The notes: generated by a model from the letters alone, not told the origin. A stretch of 42,677 nt of DNA from a bacterium (GCA_030247525.1 JAOTSC010000007.1:1-42677); one strand, 5' to 3'. Shown: positions 10,301 through 18,448, numbered from the stretch's first letter. Numbers and translations: made by a program.

Positions 10301-10957
10301 AAGGGAGCGTTTACTCACACCACTACCTTGCCAACAGCCGGGAATCGACTCTCGCAGACTTTTTACACTGGTGTTCAAGACCAATTCATTTCGTTGTTGG
10401 TCAATCGTGAGCGCATTCAATCCTTGATAACGAAAACGAACTTGCGATGGGTCGGCATTGGGTGCAACAACGATGTCGTACTTCAGGTTTCCATCTTGTT
10501 CGTGGTAACGAATGTCCACTCCGGGCCAAACATCCGGGTAGGTGAGGCTGCGATAGTTCGGAACATTGGTAGCCCACTTCTTGGCATCATCGCCCAAAAA
10601 GTAGTTGTTGTTCCAACCAACGCGATCATCAACAATCACCGACTTCCCGGCCGATTTCTGAGGAGAGGATGCCTCAAACGAAATGCGGTAGGCATGCGCC
10701 TTGTTTGTGATCGGGTTACGTGACATGTCCACGACACTTACCCGATCCCGGTTTGCGATTGACTCGGTCGCCTGCACAGTGACACCGTCCCGTTCAAACC
10801 ACCACTGTAACCCGTTGCCAGTAGCGTAGTAAAGAACCCGTGCATCCCATTGCCCGCAGTTCTCGGTAAAAATGACGGCAGTTTGTCCGCTGTTTGCGAC
10901 AAGAAGGAGTATAGCTAACGCGATGCTTAGCGTTAACGTCTGGATGTTTCGTTTCAC
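7397..10957 (-). CDS. Giant secreted SBBP-repeat protein with type IX-like sorting domain
   Basis: Extracellular protein of 1186 residues. The start is GTG at 10957, supported by GGAGG five bases upstream, and gives a signal peptide (MKRNIQTLTLSIALAILLLVANSGQTA). The N-terminal module (about 30-240) matches the DUF7948 type seen before SBBP propellers ('NCGQWDARVLYYA', 'YPDVWPGVDIRYHEQDGNLKYD'). About 250-720 holds beta-propeller repeats of the 'YSTYIGGAGADYAYGM...GGVFVTGST' type (SBBP), at least six copies. A choice-of-anchor/HYDIN-like Ig domain follows ('NIAIGSTIDQTFIITNTG'), then a region with 'LPVELSSFTA', and finally the sorting tail 'NYPNPFNASTEIRF...SGIYFLRLD...MFVK'. It is likely exported to the surface or medium; function is unknown, possibly adhesion or a structural role. 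No neighbouring gene suggests a substrate. Confidence 0.88.
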   Translation of the reverse strand: MKRNIQTLTLSIALAILLLVANSGQTAVIFTENCGQWDARVLYYATGNGLQWWFERDGVTVQATESIANRDRVSVVDMSRNPITNKAHAYRISFEASSPQKSAGKSVIVDDRVGWNNNYFLGDDAKKWATNVPNYRSLTYPDVWPGVDIRYHEQDGNLKYDIVVAPNADPSQVRFRYQGLNALTIDQQRNELVLNTSVKSLRESIPGCWQGSGVSKRSLRASFVLLEEYVVGLSLPDGYDHSKQLVIDPFVFSTAVGDPNVFEVVHDAEAVGNSAIMSGYTSSSTFPVTLGSYDIFSNGGVDVFVTKLSGTGSSLVYSTYIGGAGADYAYGMCDDNTGGVFVTGSTWIPGQVNNFPTTPGVYQRDPHVSYDVFVLHLNSWGNGLIFSTYLGADNLEEGWDVETDGYGGVMVFATTNDNAFPTTPNAYQPWRPNNWYNFFSYLTNDGATLSYSTFFSVAASEIVYHGNDVASLIGGVDDVYTVATTAGAYQTTQNPANINDGYVTKFNLSTGQVIASTYFGFSGMDDFSDAIATGNGSITLVGGTTSLDVPVTGNAYQTARSGSGDGLIVRLSEDLTTIEYCSYFGCSGSSDNIQRVAPDGVGGLLIGGVTYGTGLPVTPNAVQTSLSGQADLFAARFNSNNQLLYSTYLGSSQWDSDVQLVAPYNPSGMLLAGNNDYADFPTTPDAYDPTFSGTNNDIYVTVLDYRYAQIEVTMGEMPVGVGSGKSMGNIAIGSTIDQTFIITNTGDMQSSLTDFEIYGSDSTLFSFLGDVPTQVLANGDTAQFTIRFQADSMGVQITNIRFTNQDALRTPYYFTLTANVMEAWSNGATASSTNPNGDNSGVEFTPTFPPDPNTGGEPPVELAFPNQAPARHNPGSVTASYTTERPLEVHAVQFPVENTISRFWTIEASDNNFVNATLILRFTAADLPVGIADPVHASPPLIAGYTTDGGVTWVLAAGTVTEVAPVPSGIYEMTITGLNHFSIWALGNSGVLPVELSSFTAAGSDRSVVLSWQVESELNNGFYRVYRSTDRNVIGELVTMLPGRGTSPEPYRYTWTDSRVTNDVTYYYRLADVNLDGNEHINPIIASATPSPHAIGIVPLKYALMQNYPNPFNASTEIRFAIRDAGYVRLALYDVQGKEVARLVDRQLAANTYRMVYHASQLSSGIYFLRLDTQKFTTTRKVMFVK

Positions 10958-11196
10958 GATACCTCCGATAGCAAGAGTGAAGAAAAAGCATTATATTACT
11001 ATTATCAGGTAGTAATGCTACCAGAGTATACAACTTGTTAAAATTCATGTCAAGGGAAATCCCCAAAAAAAATGAGAATTGGAGAATTGCACCGTGACTG
11101 TCATCACTTTCGTAGCAAAGTGGAACTGTTTTACGAATTGCATTACTTTCTCAACCAAGTTTTATCATCAGCGCTGAAAGGATAGGAGAAGAAGAA

Positions 11197-12042
11197 ATGT
11201 CGGCGTTATCGGCACTCATCGAGTTAGGCTTCACCCAAATGGAGGCGGAGGTCTATGTCTGTTTACTGGAGACTTCTCCCCAGACTGGCTATGCTATCGC
11301 CAAACAATTGGGAAAACCGGCACCGTACGTCTATCGCGCAGTCGACGCTTTAGTGCGGAAGAGTGCGGTGTTTCTCGATAAAGGGGATTCCAAACTCTGC
11401 CGCGCTGTACCCTACGAGGAATTGTTAGAGCAATTGAAGCGGTCGTTCCAACAACGCTGCAGCGAAGCGGAAACGCAGTTACGGAAAGTACCGGTATCGG
11501 ATTGGGACGACCGGATTTATCATCTTACTACAGTCGAGCAGGTGTATGAGCGGGCGATTGCGATGATTAACGCTGCGCAGGATCGCATTAACGTCGATGT
11601 CTTTCCACTCCCGCTGCTGGTGTTGCGTGACGCGTTGGAAAAGGCGCATGAGCGCGGGGTCAAGGTGGCTGCGCTGTTATATGAACCGGTCAAACTCAAG
11701 GTAACGAAAACGGTCGTATTCCGGAACGAGCGGTTGGTACAGGATTGGCCGTCGCGGCAATGGATCTTAGTGACTGCCGATGCGAATGAGTATCTCGTGG
11801 CGCTGCTTTCGGAAAAGTGCGAAAAAGTGTACCAAGCAATCTACAGCGGTAGTCCGGTGCTCTCGTATGTCCAACAATACACAATGAGTTCGGAATTTCT
11901 GTTATCGCTCTTGATCGAGTCTATGTTCGACGGCGCCGATAACGCCCAAATGCAAAAAATCTATCGGCAGTGGTTGAAATCATTCTGGTCGACAAAACCG
12001 ATTGGCGCACACCGCATGGAGAAGATGTTTGGGTGGGAATGA
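11197..12042 (+). CDS. TrmB-family transcriptional regulator
   Basis: DNA-binding regulator of 281 residues. Residues 1-75 are a winged helix of the TrmB type: 'LIELGFTQMEAEVYVCLLE', 'GYAIAKQLGKPAPYVYRAVDAL', and the wing 'AVFLDKGDSKLCRAVPYEEL'. A short coiled segment ('LLEQLKRSFQQRCSEAETQLRK') precedes a C-terminal effector-like domain ('AIAMINAAQDRINVDVFPLPL', 'HERGVKVAALLYEPV') that resembles the phospholipase-D-like TrmB sensing domain. Known family members respond to sugars or other metabolites; the ligand here is unknown. AGGAG lies ten bases before the ATG. The gene stands alone between a minus-strand secreted protein and a minus-strand crotonase, with its own strong terminator, so its targets cannot be inferred from position. 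Confidence 0.85.
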   Translation: MSALSALIELGFTQMEAEVYVCLLETSPQTGYAIAKQLGKPAPYVYRAVDALVRKSAVFLDKGDSKLCRAVPYEELLEQLKRSFQQRCSEAETQLRKVPVSDWDDRIYHLTTVEQVYERAIAMINAAQDRINVDVFPLPLLVLRDALEKAHERGVKVAALLYEPVKLKVTKTVVFRNERLVQDWPSRQWILVTADANEYLVALLSEKCEKVYQAIYSGSPVLSYVQQYTMSSEFLLSLLIESMFDGADNAQMQKIYRQWLKSFWSTKPIGAHRMEKMFGWE

Positions 12043-12074
12043 TTTATTTTTGTTAACGTCTTAGTAAAAGTGAA

Positions 12075-12100
12075 GGGGCGGATGGCATCCGCCCTTTTTT
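12075..12100 (+). terminator. Intrinsic terminator of the TrmB gene
   Basis: GGGCGGAT (12076-12083), loop GGC, ATCCGCCC (12087-12094), then six T. A textbook rho-independent terminator 33 nt after the stop codon. Its GGGGCG...CGCCC core resembles the interspersed palindrome family. Confidence 0.85.
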
Positions 12101-12161
12101 ATGTATCAATAGTAATTTGATGTAATTCGAGAGTTCTATCTATTTTTAGCTTTTGAAAAAA

Positions 12162-12935
12162 TTACTTCCCACTCCACTTGGGTTTGCGTTTCTCGAGGAA
12201 TGCGGACATCCCCTCTTTTTGATCTTGTGTTGCGAACAAGAGATAGAAATTCTTCCGCTCGAGCAGGAGTCCTTCTTGTAGCGTTGTTTCATACACGGCA
12301 TTGATCGATTCTTTCGCGAGCTGTACGGCAAGCGGTGGTTTTGCTGCGATTTCTTTTGCGATGGCAAGCGCTTCCTTTACCGTGAATTCAGGGGGGACGA
12401 CTTTCACTACAAGTCCGGCGTTATAAGCTTCCTGTGCCGTTATCATCCGTCCAGTCAGTACCATCTGCATTGCGAGCGCTTTCCCCACCGCCCGGGTCAA
12501 ACGTTGGGTACCACCTGCACCCGGCATCACACCAAGCGAAATTTCCGGTTGTCCGAATTTAGCATTCTCGCCGCAGATGATGAGGTCGCAGAGCATCGCT
12601 AATTCGCAACCACCGCCCAATGCAAAACCGTTTACGGCGGCGATGATCGGTTTCTTGTTGCGGCGGATACGATCCCATTTGGCGAATTGGTCGCGGGTTT
12701 GCATATCGATCGGCGTCGCAGTCGCCATATCCTCGATATCGGCGCCGGCGGCAAAGGCGCGGTCATCTCCGGTCAAGACGATGCAACGGACATTCTCATC
12801 CCGATCAAGCGTCTCGAAGGTCGTGACCAACTCGTCCATTACTTGCAGCGAGAGCGCATTCAACACCTTCGGTCGATTCAGTTGGACGAGGGCGACTGTG
12901 TCATGCATCGTTACAATGAGAAATTGTAAAGCCAT
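12162..12935 (-). CDS. Enoyl-CoA hydratase (crotonase)
   Basis: Hydrates 2-enoyl-CoA to 3-hydroxyacyl-CoA in fatty-acid or other acyl-CoA beta-oxidation; cytosolic, 257 residues, standard length. The crotonase fold is clear: 'VALVQLNRPKVLNALS', the oxyanion-hole segments 'RAFAAGADIEDM' and 'NGFALGGGCELAMLCD', and 'FGQPEISLGVMPGAGGTQRL'. Both catalytic glutamates of true hydratases are present (the E of GGGCEL and the E of QPEI), unlike its neighbour. It ends with 'FLEKRKPKWSGK', usual for the family. It lies 85 nt downstream of the second crotonase on the same strand and is probably part of the same transcription unit. The start is ATG at 12935 with only a weak ribosome binding site. The precise substrate is unknown. 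Confidence 0.93.
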   Translation of the reverse strand: MALQFLIVTMHDTVALVQLNRPKVLNALSLQVMDELVTTFETLDRDENVRCIVLTGDDRAFAAGADIEDMATATPIDMQTRDQFAKWDRIRRNKKPIIAAVNGFALGGGCELAMLCDLIICGENAKFGQPEISLGVMPGAGGTQRLTRAVGKALAMQMVLTGRMITAQEAYNAGLVVKVVPPEFTVKEALAIAKEIAAKPPLAVQLAKESINAVYETTLQEGLLLERKNFYLLFATQDQKEGMSAFLEKRKPKWSGK

Positions 12936-12985
12936 GGATTCACCAAGTAGAAGTTCGATTGATCGAACCCGATTACCAAAAAGAC

Positions 12986-13009
12986 GGGCGCAATGAATAG
13001 TGCCCCTAC
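12986..13009. repeat. Degenerate GTAGGGGC-family palindrome
   Basis: On the minus strand it begins GTAGGGGCA and ends TTGCGCCC; the inner stem is only partly paired. It sits in the 85-nt gap between the two crotonase genes and appears to be a decayed member of the interspersed palindrome family. Confidence 0.5.
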
Positions 13010-13020
13010 ATCTCTATCCC

Positions 13021-13986
13021 CTATTCCCTATCACCCAATTTATGTCCACAATGGGGACAATAGTTGGAACGGGAGGGGCAAGTCATCTTACATACGGAAC
13101 AAACCACAGTCGGCGCACCCCAGAGATATTCGGGAGAATCGTCGTTTTCCCATTGCCCCCGGACAGCTCGGTAGTTCGGTTGTCGCTTCTCCTGAAACGC
13201 GCGCATCCCTTCGTAAATTTCCGGATAGGCGGTATGAACGCCAAGCCAATCGCGGGCATGTTGCACCGTAAGTCCCCACGAGAGATCGCGCCAGAAATTC
13301 AATTGCGTCTTCGTGTAACGGGTGACATTCGGCAACCGCCGCAACAGCTTTTTCGCCATTATATCGACGGCGGTATCGAGTTCTTCCCGGGGAACCACTT
13401 CGTTGATGAGACCCCATTCGTGCGCTTTCTTGGCATCGAGTTCTTCACATAACAGGAGCATCTCGCGGGCGCGACGGTCGCCAATAATCAGCGGCAGCCA
13501 TTGGGTTGCGCCGCCCGCTGGAACACTCCCACGTGCGGGCCCGACTTGGCGGATGTACACATCGTCGGCTGCCACGGCGAAATCGCAGGCGATGTTAAAT
13601 TCATTGCCGCCGCCGACAACAATGCCGTTCAATCGCGCAATCGTCGGTTTCCCGATGTTCTTGAGTCGCTCATGCGCTTCGATGAATGCGCCCATCCACT
13701 TCCAGTAGTCGCGCGGTCGTTCGAGAAATTCGTTGGTCTGTTCGTCGAGATCGGCGCCGGTGCAGAACGCCTTCTCTCCGGCTCCGGTTAACACCATCAC
13801 CCCAATCGTATCGTCCCAACTAACATCCTCAAAGGCGGCGGCAAGTTCGCGCAACGTCTGCCAATTCAACGCATTGAACACCTTCGGCCGATTGATCATT
13901 ACGGTTGCAACACCATCGACTTTGGTATAGATGAGGTTCTCGAAACCTAACTCCTCCGGCGACTTTCCGACATAACGACGGGTCAC
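13021..13986 (-). CDS. Crotonase-family acyl-CoA hydrolase/lyase with C-terminal zinc ribbon
   Basis: A 321-residue crotonase superfamily enzyme. The start is GTG at 13986, overlapping the stop of the EthD gene (GTGA), so the two are translationally coupled. Residues 20-270 form the crotonase fold: 'VATVMINRPKVFNALN', 'KAFCTGADLDEQ', 'NGIVVGGGNEFNIACDFAVAA'. The first catalytic Glu (GGGNEF) is kept, but the position of the second Glu is Gly in 'RQVGPARGSVPAGGATQWL', so it is not an ordinary hydratase. The 'GGATQWLP...GDRRAREMLL' segment recalls ring-opening 6-oxocyclohexene-carbonyl-CoA hydrolases (BamA/Oah), but that assignment is tentative. The last 30 residues are a rubredoxin-like zinc ribbon, 'CSVCKMTC...NYCPHCG', an unusual addition. 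It lies in an operon with EthD and a canonical hydratase. Confidence 0.85.
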   Translation of the reverse strand: MTRRYVGKSPEELGFENLIYTKVDGVATVMINRPKVFNALNWQTLRELAAAFEDVSWDDTIGVMVLTGAGEKAFCTGADLDEQTNEFLERPRDYWKWMGAFIEAHERLKNIGKPTIARLNGIVVGGGNEFNIACDFAVAADDVYIRQVGPARGSVPAGGATQWLPLIIGDRRAREMLLLCEELDAKKAHEWGLINEVVPREELDTAVDIMAKKLLRRLPNVTRYTKTQLNFWRDLSWGLTVQHARDWLGVHTAYPEIYEGMRAFQEKRQPNYRAVRGQWENDDSPEYLWGAPTVVCSVCKMTCPSRSNYCPHCGHKLGDRE

Positions 13987-14291
13987 GACAACGCCTCCTC
14001 ATGTCCGGTGGTAACGGTCATGATGCTCGCGGCAAATTGCATTGCATCCTGTCCGCACATCATCATCTCCGGTGACTTCATTGCCGCTTTCATCGCCTCA
14101 AGCGTGGGAAAACAGACTTCCGCATACGCCCACACCGGCGCTTCGCCGATAATCGATTTATCGACGATGTTGAGCGAAAACGAGGTCATCCCCGGCAACG
14201 CTTGCAAGGTCTGGATGTGACCGTTTTTGTAGCGAGTCAGGAATGCTTCGACGTCGGATGGTTTCTGGTAAAACACAATCATTTTGAACAT
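13983..14291 (-). CDS. EthD-domain protein
   Basis: Small (102 residues) dimeric alpha-beta barrel protein of the EthD family ('MFKMIVFYQKPSDVEAFLTRYKNGHIQTLQALPGM' region; 'NIVDKSIIGEAPVWAYAEVCF', 'MKAAMKSPEMM'). The family's reaction is generally undefined; members often accompany ring-degrading or acyl-CoA enzymes. The ATG at 14291 is chosen because AAGGAG lies seven bases upstream; the longer frame starting at 14345 lacks a ribosome binding site. Its stop overlaps the GTG start of the zinc-ribbon crotonase, so both are made from one message. First gene of a three-gene minus-strand operon. Confidence 0.85.
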   Translation of the reverse strand: MFKMIVFYQKPSDVEAFLTRYKNGHIQTLQALPGMTSFSLNIVDKSIIGEAPVWAYAEVCFPTLEAMKAAMKSPEMMMCGQDAMQFAASIMTVTTGHEEALS

Positions 14292-14595
14292 TTCATTTCT
14301 CCTTGGGAAACGAAGGAAGGTAATCGCAAGTCTGGTGAACAGCAAGCGAAACTGGGGGGACAGGGGACGTGGGGTGGAAAGGATGGGTGTAGGGTGAAAG
14401 GTGAATGGTGTAAGGTGTAAGGTAAAGGATGTTGGGTAATGGGTGTGATGGGTACGGACAGGTCTCCAGATCTGTATCGTAGGGGAGTCCGGCGGGCTCC
14501 CGCAAAGAAGAGGGCGGCTGCCAGCTGCCCCTACAAACGGGCTTGGAAGCCCGTAACCACCACTACTTGGAGCCCTTAACCACCCAATACAAGAA
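14292..14595. other. Gene-free region: G-rich tract plus palindrome array
   Basis: About 300 nt without a gene. 14376-14449 is a purine/GT-rich tract of degenerate 'GGTGTAA/GGGTAAT'-like heptamers on the plus strand. 14450-14558 is a cluster of four palindromic elements. A promoter for the EthD operon should lie here (minus strand), but I see no convincing -35/-10 pair. Confidence 0.7.
14450..14558. repeat. Cluster of four palindromic repeat elements
   Basis: Four short hairpins in a row: GGGTAC followed by stem ACAGGTCT-CC-AGATCTGT (14450-14475); GTAGGGGAG...CTCCC (14479-14503); GGCGGCT...AGCTGCC followed by CCTAC (14512-14534); and ACGGGCTT-GG-AAGCCCGT followed by AACC (14537-14558). The same subtypes recur in a second cluster at 40797-41016. 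Confidence 0.75.
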
Positions 14596-17500
14596 TTACC
14601 ACCGCAAAGAGATGCCCCCTTCGGCGGTTTTGTCGCCGGTAGAACTGATAGTGTAGTCGATGCGTTGTTGTAGCGATGTATTGCCTTGATCGAAACGATT
14701 CCACTCTATCGAACCGGTTGTTAGAATTTCGGTAATCGGTGAGGTGGTTTCAGTGCGAGTAATCGCAAAGCGAAACTCACCGAGTGGAATGGTTGTCGGG
14801 AGGGAGGTTGTGAATCCGGTTGACCACTCGTCGGAGGCGTACTCGCCCGTCCCTTCGATGGCGAAGCGCGGTGACCAGTAACCCAGCAAAACCGCGCCTT
14901 GTTCGAGTCTGGTGGTCGAAGCGGCACTGCGGAGGGTAAAGGTGAAAGGTAAAATAATTTCACGCCATTCGAGTCCGGTTACCCGCTTCCGTTCGCGTTC
15001 GGTATAGGCGGCGATGGTTGCGTTACGGTGCTGTGTGCGCCAGAGCAAGAGCGGCAGTTTGGCAAAGGCGACCCACGCCCCGCGTTGCTCTTCCGCTCGC
15101 GTAATAATCCGCGCTCGTTCCCGGGCTTGTGAATTGCTTGAGTCGCTGTACACCCAAATTGGTTTACCCCAAACATTTCCGTCAACCAAACCGGAGGTAT
15201 GAGCGGTTTGTGTGCACACGAACTGAATCGATTGAAAACTGCTACTTATCCAATCCCCCTCGAATTGATTCCACTTTCCATACCGGTTATCAAACGAAGC
15301 TCGGAGGTTCATTCCTTTGAGCACTGAGCCCCATTCGAACATTCCTTGTCCACGCGAACGCCATTTCGTGTTAGTGGGATTCGTTTGAAAAAATGTGCCA
15401 CTCACCCATATACCACCTACAAATGGTTTTGCAGAATTCCAAAAAGTGACGGAACGTACGGTCGGAGCGGTGGTTACTTGGTAGATGCCAAACTCACCAA
15501 CACCCAGCGATTGAAAGGTGTAACGGTCGCTATTATCGCGGGTGAGACGGTGATCAAAAGTCGAGTAGTGATAAGATTGTGCGAATCCCAGACCAGAGGA
15601 ATACCCATCGCTATGGTCAAGCGTCCAAAGATAATTCCGATACCAATACTCCGTTTGGTAACGTTCGGTTTGATGATGAGGTGCTGAGCGCTCTACCGAC
15701 CAACCGCCATAAATGTCCGTGTGTTCCCAAGCAAACTTTTCTACGGATAAACCGCTTCCCCATTTTCCCCGCAATCGTAATCGATTTTTCTCATTGTCGT
15801 TGTTCTGCCAAGACTCATCGGCATCGAATGGTACCCGAAATACGCCGGGTGCAAAACCGTCGGTTGTCGCATCGATTGCCGCCATGGCAAGCGCAGCCGA
15901 TTTTCGTAAGCCCAGCGAATCCAACCCCTGCGCCGATCCGCTTAGAATCGAATCGGCGATTTCCGCTTCCAGTGCTGCCCTACGGTTGGGCTCCCACGTC
16001 GCGATTTGTTCAGCAATGGTCTCGCTGCTGTTGGAAGTATAGAGGGTCGATAGCTGCGAAGGGGGCGTTGGGATGGTCGCTTCCTGCAAGTGATAGCGTG
16101 GAGAACCGAAAACATACCAGCCGTGCAAAGATCGTTGTACGCGAGAAACCGGTATAGTGTCTATCGGTACCCCGCGATAGGAAATTGGGAATTCACGTAC
16201 TGGATTTTTGCATTCTTTGGATGTATCGAATATCGTTGGATCTTTACTATACCGTGCGCTGCCGAAGGCATCCGACAACTGCAATCCTTCCATCATTTTT
16301 CGATTATTTTCCTGATGTTCTATGCAATGGTACAAAAGTTCTCTGTCATTGAGAGTTCCCTTTATTGTCACACTGGCAAAAGTGTTGTTATCACCGTCGA
16401 TACTCGATAAACGATGCCGATGATTCAGTAACCATTCGCGGTTCTCGGCATCCCGCCATTGCACCTTTTCTATATCGGTAAAACGTGATTTTGCTATCGG
16501 AATCTTCGCAGCACTGCCGGGAAAAAGCAGCGTTACTCGTAGTCGCTCGAGCGGTAATCGTAACTGAGTTGTTTCCTCCGAAGAATTCGATCCGAGGGTC
16601 GCAAAGCCTTTTCTCAGTGTTCCGATAGCAGCGGGAAGCGTGACCATTCGCAAGGGATTCTCCCCGTTCTGTGCAGTGATACTCCACTCACCTACTTCCG
16701 GCGACAACACTTCCCCCGACAACATGAATTGAATCTCGACTTTGTATGGGTTGGCGAATTCTTGATCGGTAGAATCGATCCGGTCGATGATAGCGATTGT
16801 GTTGCCAAGACTGAGCATCGTTCGCGAAAGCCATACCCCATCCTGTTTCCATGTAGTTTTTGCGATAAGGTTCGTTTGATCCCACAGTGCGCCGTCCCAA
16901 ACCGGAGAATTCTCGTTATCATCACTATCATAAAACTCATGCAATGGCTCGCCATCGACGAGAAAGGCACTCTGCGCTTCGCTCGACATCCAATACCGGC
17001 GGTCGGCGTCGTACACCCCTTGCGGCCCATACCCCCCCGAAGTGATCCGCATCTGCGAACCAACCTCACACAAGAGATTTCCCGGATCGATTTGTTCGTG
17101 CCGTCCGGTCCAACGATTGCGCGGCTCGCCGCTCAAGACCGTCACTATCGGTACATCGGTTTTGTTGCGAATGATTGCCGCGCCGCCATCACGATAGATG
17201 CGTGCGCACGTCGATTGTCCCGGTCGGTGTTGGGTTGCGCGGGGAGCAAACCAAGCGGCATCGAACAGCCCTTCCACCGAGGCGGTTCCACTTGGCGAGA
17301 GCGTTGCAAACTGTGCGATGAGCGGTTCCTGTGGTAGTAATCGCGCCACCTGCCGCCACAGATTGCCACTGATCGGAAAAGTGTCGTCCAGCGGCAGCGG
17401 TGAACCGTTGTTCCGCGAAAGTTCGGCGGTTGTTACGGCGAGTTTATGGAGCAAGGGGTGCTTTAAAAGATTTTCGCCCATGCTCATATACAGCAGATTT

Positions 17501-18336
17501 GATAATCGGGTGAGATGGCGCAATACGGTCTGTGCATAGCCCGGACCTTCGCGATAGACACCATCAGGTCCGATCTGTGCTAACCCGATTTGGAGATAGC
17601 GCTCGGCAATCCGCCATAGTTCGATGCGGGTACGTTTTCCACCGGGAAAATCCGTCGGCGGCAACAATAACAATGCCGAGGCGAGATTGGCGCCAGTCGA
17701 TAGCGCGTGATTATTCGGACCGATAAATTCAATACCATTACGCAAACGAATCGCGGCGAGTGTTAGTGTCTGTACGATCACATGCTGTTCGGATTCCGGC
17801 CTGGAATTCCGCAAAAGTGTAAATGCCATCGCAGCATCCGCTAAGGCTTCCGAACCTTCCAGCAAATCTCCCCATGCGCCACTCGCATCATTCCGGGCAA
17901 ATCCGCCGCTCGCGGGCGGTTTAGGCAATGCCAGTAACAGCGCCCAACTCTGCGACAGCAAAACCGAATCGCGAAAGCCAATGCCGCCGGTCGCCAATAC
18001 CAATGCTGCTCGGGCAAGTTTCGCGGCATTGTGAGGATTGCGGTAAGTTGCTGTATTGATAATCGCGGTTTGCAGGGCACGGGTCATCGCATCATCGGAT
18101 TGGATAAGGAACGCAATTTCCGCTTGGCGGGATTGCGACTGGAAGTACACAGTCGGGGGAGTTTCCGGGAGTTGCGGAAGGGCAAAGGAAGCGCGGCGGA
18201 GATTGTACAATTCCCCGGCTGTCATCGCTTTCCCAACTCCGCGTACCAGTGCCCGTTCCACCGGTGCGAGAGCATCCCGCTCGATTGCTATTGCGAGTAA
18301 GGGGAGGAGTAAGAGAATGAAGAGTAGTTGTCGCAC
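14596..18336 (-). CDS. Heparinase II/III-like polysaccharide lyase fused to predicted outer-membrane beta-barrel
   Basis: A 1246-residue exported protein, start GTG at 18336, signal peptide 1-17 (MRQLLFILLLLPLLAIA). Residues about 80-350 are helical and carry 'NNHALSTGANLASALLLLP' (208-226) and 'YREGPGYAQTVLRHL', as in the (alpha/alpha) toroid of heparinase/alginate-type lyases. Residues about 375-650 look like the accompanying beta-sandwich ('YRDGGAAIIRN', 'NRWTGRHEQIDPGN', 'SEAQSAFLVDGEP'). Residues about 850-1246 are different: strand-rich, aromatic-laden ('SVEKFAWEHTDIYGGWSVER', 'YQTEYWYRNYLWTLDHSDG'), ending in a terminal Trp ('EGGISLRW') as outer-membrane barrels do. This suggests a lyase displayed on its own barrel. 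Substrate unknown. Classical lyases are 600-800 residues, so the C-terminal 400-600 are extra. It has no sorting tail. Confidence 0.75.
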   Translation of the reverse strand: MRQLLFILLLLPLLAIAIERDALAPVERALVRGVGKAMTAGELYNLRRASFALPQLPETPPTVYFQSQSRQAEIAFLIQSDDAMTRALQTAIINTATYRNPHNAAKLARAALVLATGGIGFRDSVLLSQSWALLLALPKPPASGGFARNDASGAWGDLLEGSEALADAAMAFTLLRNSRPESEQHVIVQTLTLAAIRLRNGIEFIGPNNHALSTGANLASALLLLPPTDFPGGKRTRIELWRIAERYLQIGLAQIGPDGVYREGPGYAQTVLRHLTRLSNLLYMSMGENLLKHPLLHKLAVTTAELSRNNGSPLPLDDTFPISGNLWRQVARLLPQEPLIAQFATLSPSGTASVEGLFDAAWFAPRATQHRPGQSTCARIYRDGGAAIIRNKTDVPIVTVLSGEPRNRWTGRHEQIDPGNLLCEVGSQMRITSGGYGPQGVYDADRRYWMSSEAQSAFLVDGEPLHEFYDSDDNENSPVWDGALWDQTNLIAKTTWKQDGVWLSRTMLSLGNTIAIIDRIDSTDQEFANPYKVEIQFMLSGEVLSPEVGEWSITAQNGENPLRMVTLPAAIGTLRKGFATLGSNSSEETTQLRLPLERLRVTLLFPGSAAKIPIAKSRFTDIEKVQWRDAENREWLLNHRHRLSSIDGDNNTFASVTIKGTLNDRELLYHCIEHQENNRKMMEGLQLSDAFGSARYSKDPTIFDTSKECKNPVREFPISYRGVPIDTIPVSRVQRSLHGWYVFGSPRYHLQEATIPTPPSQLSTLYTSNSSETIAEQIATWEPNRRAALEAEIADSILSGSAQGLDSLGLRKSAALAMAAIDATTDGFAPGVFRVPFDADESWQNNDNEKNRLRLRGKWGSGLSVEKFAWEHTDIYGGWSVERSAPHHQTERYQTEYWYRNYLWTLDHSDGYSSGLGFAQSYHYSTFDHRLTRDNSDRYTFQSLGVGEFGIYQVTTAPTVRSVTFWNSAKPFVGGIWVSGTFFQTNPTNTKWRSRGQGMFEWGSVLKGMNLRASFDNRYGKWNQFEGDWISSSFQSIQFVCTQTAHTSGLVDGNVWGKPIWVYSDSSNSQARERARIITRAEEQRGAWVAFAKLPLLLWRTQHRNATIAAYTERERKRVTGLEWREIILPFTFTLRSAASTTRLEQGAVLLGYWSPRFAIEGTGEYASDEWSTGFTTSLPTTIPLGEFRFAITRTETTSPITEILTTGSIEWNRFDQGNTSLQQRIDYTISSTGDKTAEGGISLRW

Positions 18337-18379
18337 CTGACAAAATACGAAACCGTAGTGCAGTATACCGCTTTACTCA

Positions 18380-18416
18380 TTCACAAAAAATGAACGGGCA
18401 GCTAAACGCTGCCCGT
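18380..18416 (-). terminator. Terminator of the multiheme cytochrome gene
   Basis: On the minus strand ACGGGCAGC, loop GTTTA, GCTGCCCGT, then TCATTTTTT. A nine-bp GC-rich perfect stem with a T-run, 32 nt after the cytochrome stop codon. Confidence 0.85.
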
Positions 18417-18448
18417 CCTTGATTTGGTACTGCAGTGGTTGATATTGC

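Noticed and set aside
14450-14558. Possible integron attC sites
   Set aside because: Hairpins are near-perfect palindromes without the bulged attC architecture, and there is no integrase or cassette-like gene organisation.
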